NCBI RefSeq assembly: GCF_019396325.1
Contig: NZ_JAHKRO010000002.1
Span: 62,001-126,000, forward strand
Length of the DNA: 64,000 nucleotides
Source: Nonomuraea ceibae
GTDB lineage: Bacteria; Actinomycetota; Actinomycetes; Streptosporangiales; Streptosporangiaceae
Direction: 5' to 3'
Part shown: positions 63,705-64,000 of the stretch, in pieces
How positions within the stretch are numbered: position 1 is the stretch's first letter
Layout of the letters: the number at the start of each line of letters is the position of its first letter
The notes under the pieces: model-generated
Told to the model about the DNA's origin: nothing
Seen by the model: the letters and a program-made list of their open reading frames with translations, nothing else
Database searches by the model: none
Program-made: the position numbers and the translations under genes

Positions 63705-64000
63705 GTGTCTGACACCAAGCACTCTCCCCCGGTCACGGCCGCGAACGACGGGCCCGCCAACACAGGCGCCCGATGGCCGCTGCCGGAGGAGGCCTTCTGG
63801 AGTGAGCGGACCGACCCTCGCGGCGAGCCGCCGCAGAGTCTCCGGGAGGTCGCCGAGGAGCCCGCTCCCGAGGAGCAGCCCAAGCGCAAGCGCGATCCCT
63901 ATCTGGACAACGTCAAGTTCATCCTGATCGCGCTGGTGCCCATCGGCCACTCCCTGGTGCCGACGCTCAGCGCCGACTCGGCCCGCGCCGCGTACATCTT
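63705..64000 (+). CDS. Acyltransferase-3-like membrane protein (3' end cut by window)
   Basis: Open frame from GTG 63705 to the window end (98 codons seen). After a charged, Pro-rich N-terminus (WPLPEEAFWSERTDPRGEPP) comes KRDPYLDNVKFILIALVPIGHS, the first membrane helix and His/Asp motif of acyltransferase family 3 proteins, which acylate envelope glycans. GTG 63705 is the best start seen, but its ribosome site is weak. The 63543-63704 spacer shows nothing else. Confidence 0.75.
   Translation, partial: MSDTKHSPPVTAANDGPANTGARWPLPEEAFWSERTDPRGEPPQSLREVAEEPAPEEQPKRKRDPYLDNVKFILIALVPIGHSLVPTLSADSARAAYI

Overview
The window is very G+C-rich, densely coded DNA from a filamentous-type actinomycete. 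The gene order (secA, hpf, comF, lpqB-mtrB-mtrA, the MoxR/DUF58 block, ahcY, the mannose-phosphate genes, whiB2, fbiA-fbiB, fbiC) matches what I remember of Streptomyces and Mycobacterium chromosomes. The protein flavour suggests Streptosporangiales (Nonomuraea-like), but the genus cannot be proven from sequence alone. This is core chromosome: no insertion sequence, prophage, CRISPR array, rRNA or tRNA was recognised.

Layout. 1-2.3 kb: two tandem PTS EIIC permeases, the first cut by the window edge. 2.4-16.4 kb: Rv3235-like protein, SecA, a small HGxxPAAW membrane protein, a YcaQ-type DNA glycosylase, a STAS protein, a lipoprotein, a NarL/LuxR response regulator, ribosome hibernation factor, ComF, and the LpqB-MtrB-MtrA cell-envelope signalling operon. 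16.6-23.9 kb: a translationally coupled block (membrane protein, DUF4129, DUF4350, MoxR ATPase, DUF58) followed by SpoIIM-like and RDD membrane proteins. 23.9-27.5 kb: two secreted Cys/His-rich LVIVD-type propeller proteins divergent from a DUF305 lipoprotein. 27.5-30.3 kb: an archaeal-type S-adenosylhomocysteinase paralogue and canonical AhcY. 30.4-35.3 kb: MerR, GerMN and CDF proteins, then mannose-phosphate enzymes (SIS isomerase, PMM-like HAD), Trm112, DUF3499 and a metallopeptidase-fold protein. 35.3-42.1 kb: DUF5719, a giant GT2 membrane glycosyltransferase, WhiB2 and a Gln/Pro/Tyr-rich membrane protein. 42.2-49.9 kb: coenzyme F420 genes fbiA, fbiB and fbiC, interrupted by a chitin-type LPMO and a binding-protein/vWA hybrid. 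50-64 kb: an AlkA-like glycosylase, then a glycan-assembly region (nucleotidyltransferase, three cytoplasmic glycosyltransferases, two flippase-like UPF0104 proteins, a methyltransferase, two GT-C-like membrane proteins, an LCP ligase and an acyltransferase cut by the window edge).

How they may work together. MtrAB-LpqB and WhiB2 tie envelope and division control to the surrounding cell-wall genes. The PMM/SIS enzymes and the GDP-mannose-type nucleotidyltransferase can supply activated sugar to the 51-64 kb glycosyltransferases, whose product an LCP protein could attach to peptidoglycan. FbiA, FbiB and FbiC supply most of F420 biosynthesis; the guanylyltransferase FbiD is not seen here.

The observations I consider most worth following are: in-frame palindromic repeat units inserted in the 5' ends of two unrelated genes (fbiB and a flippase-like gene); a phosphomannomutase-like gene whose only sensible start is ATT; a leaderless nine-codon ORF feeding by ATGA overlap into the YcaQ gene; a recurrent TANNNT-N6/8-start leaderless promoter layout; the LVIVD/DUF305 divergon; the archaeal-type SAH-hydrolase paralogue; and a 100-bp tail-to-tail coding overlap.
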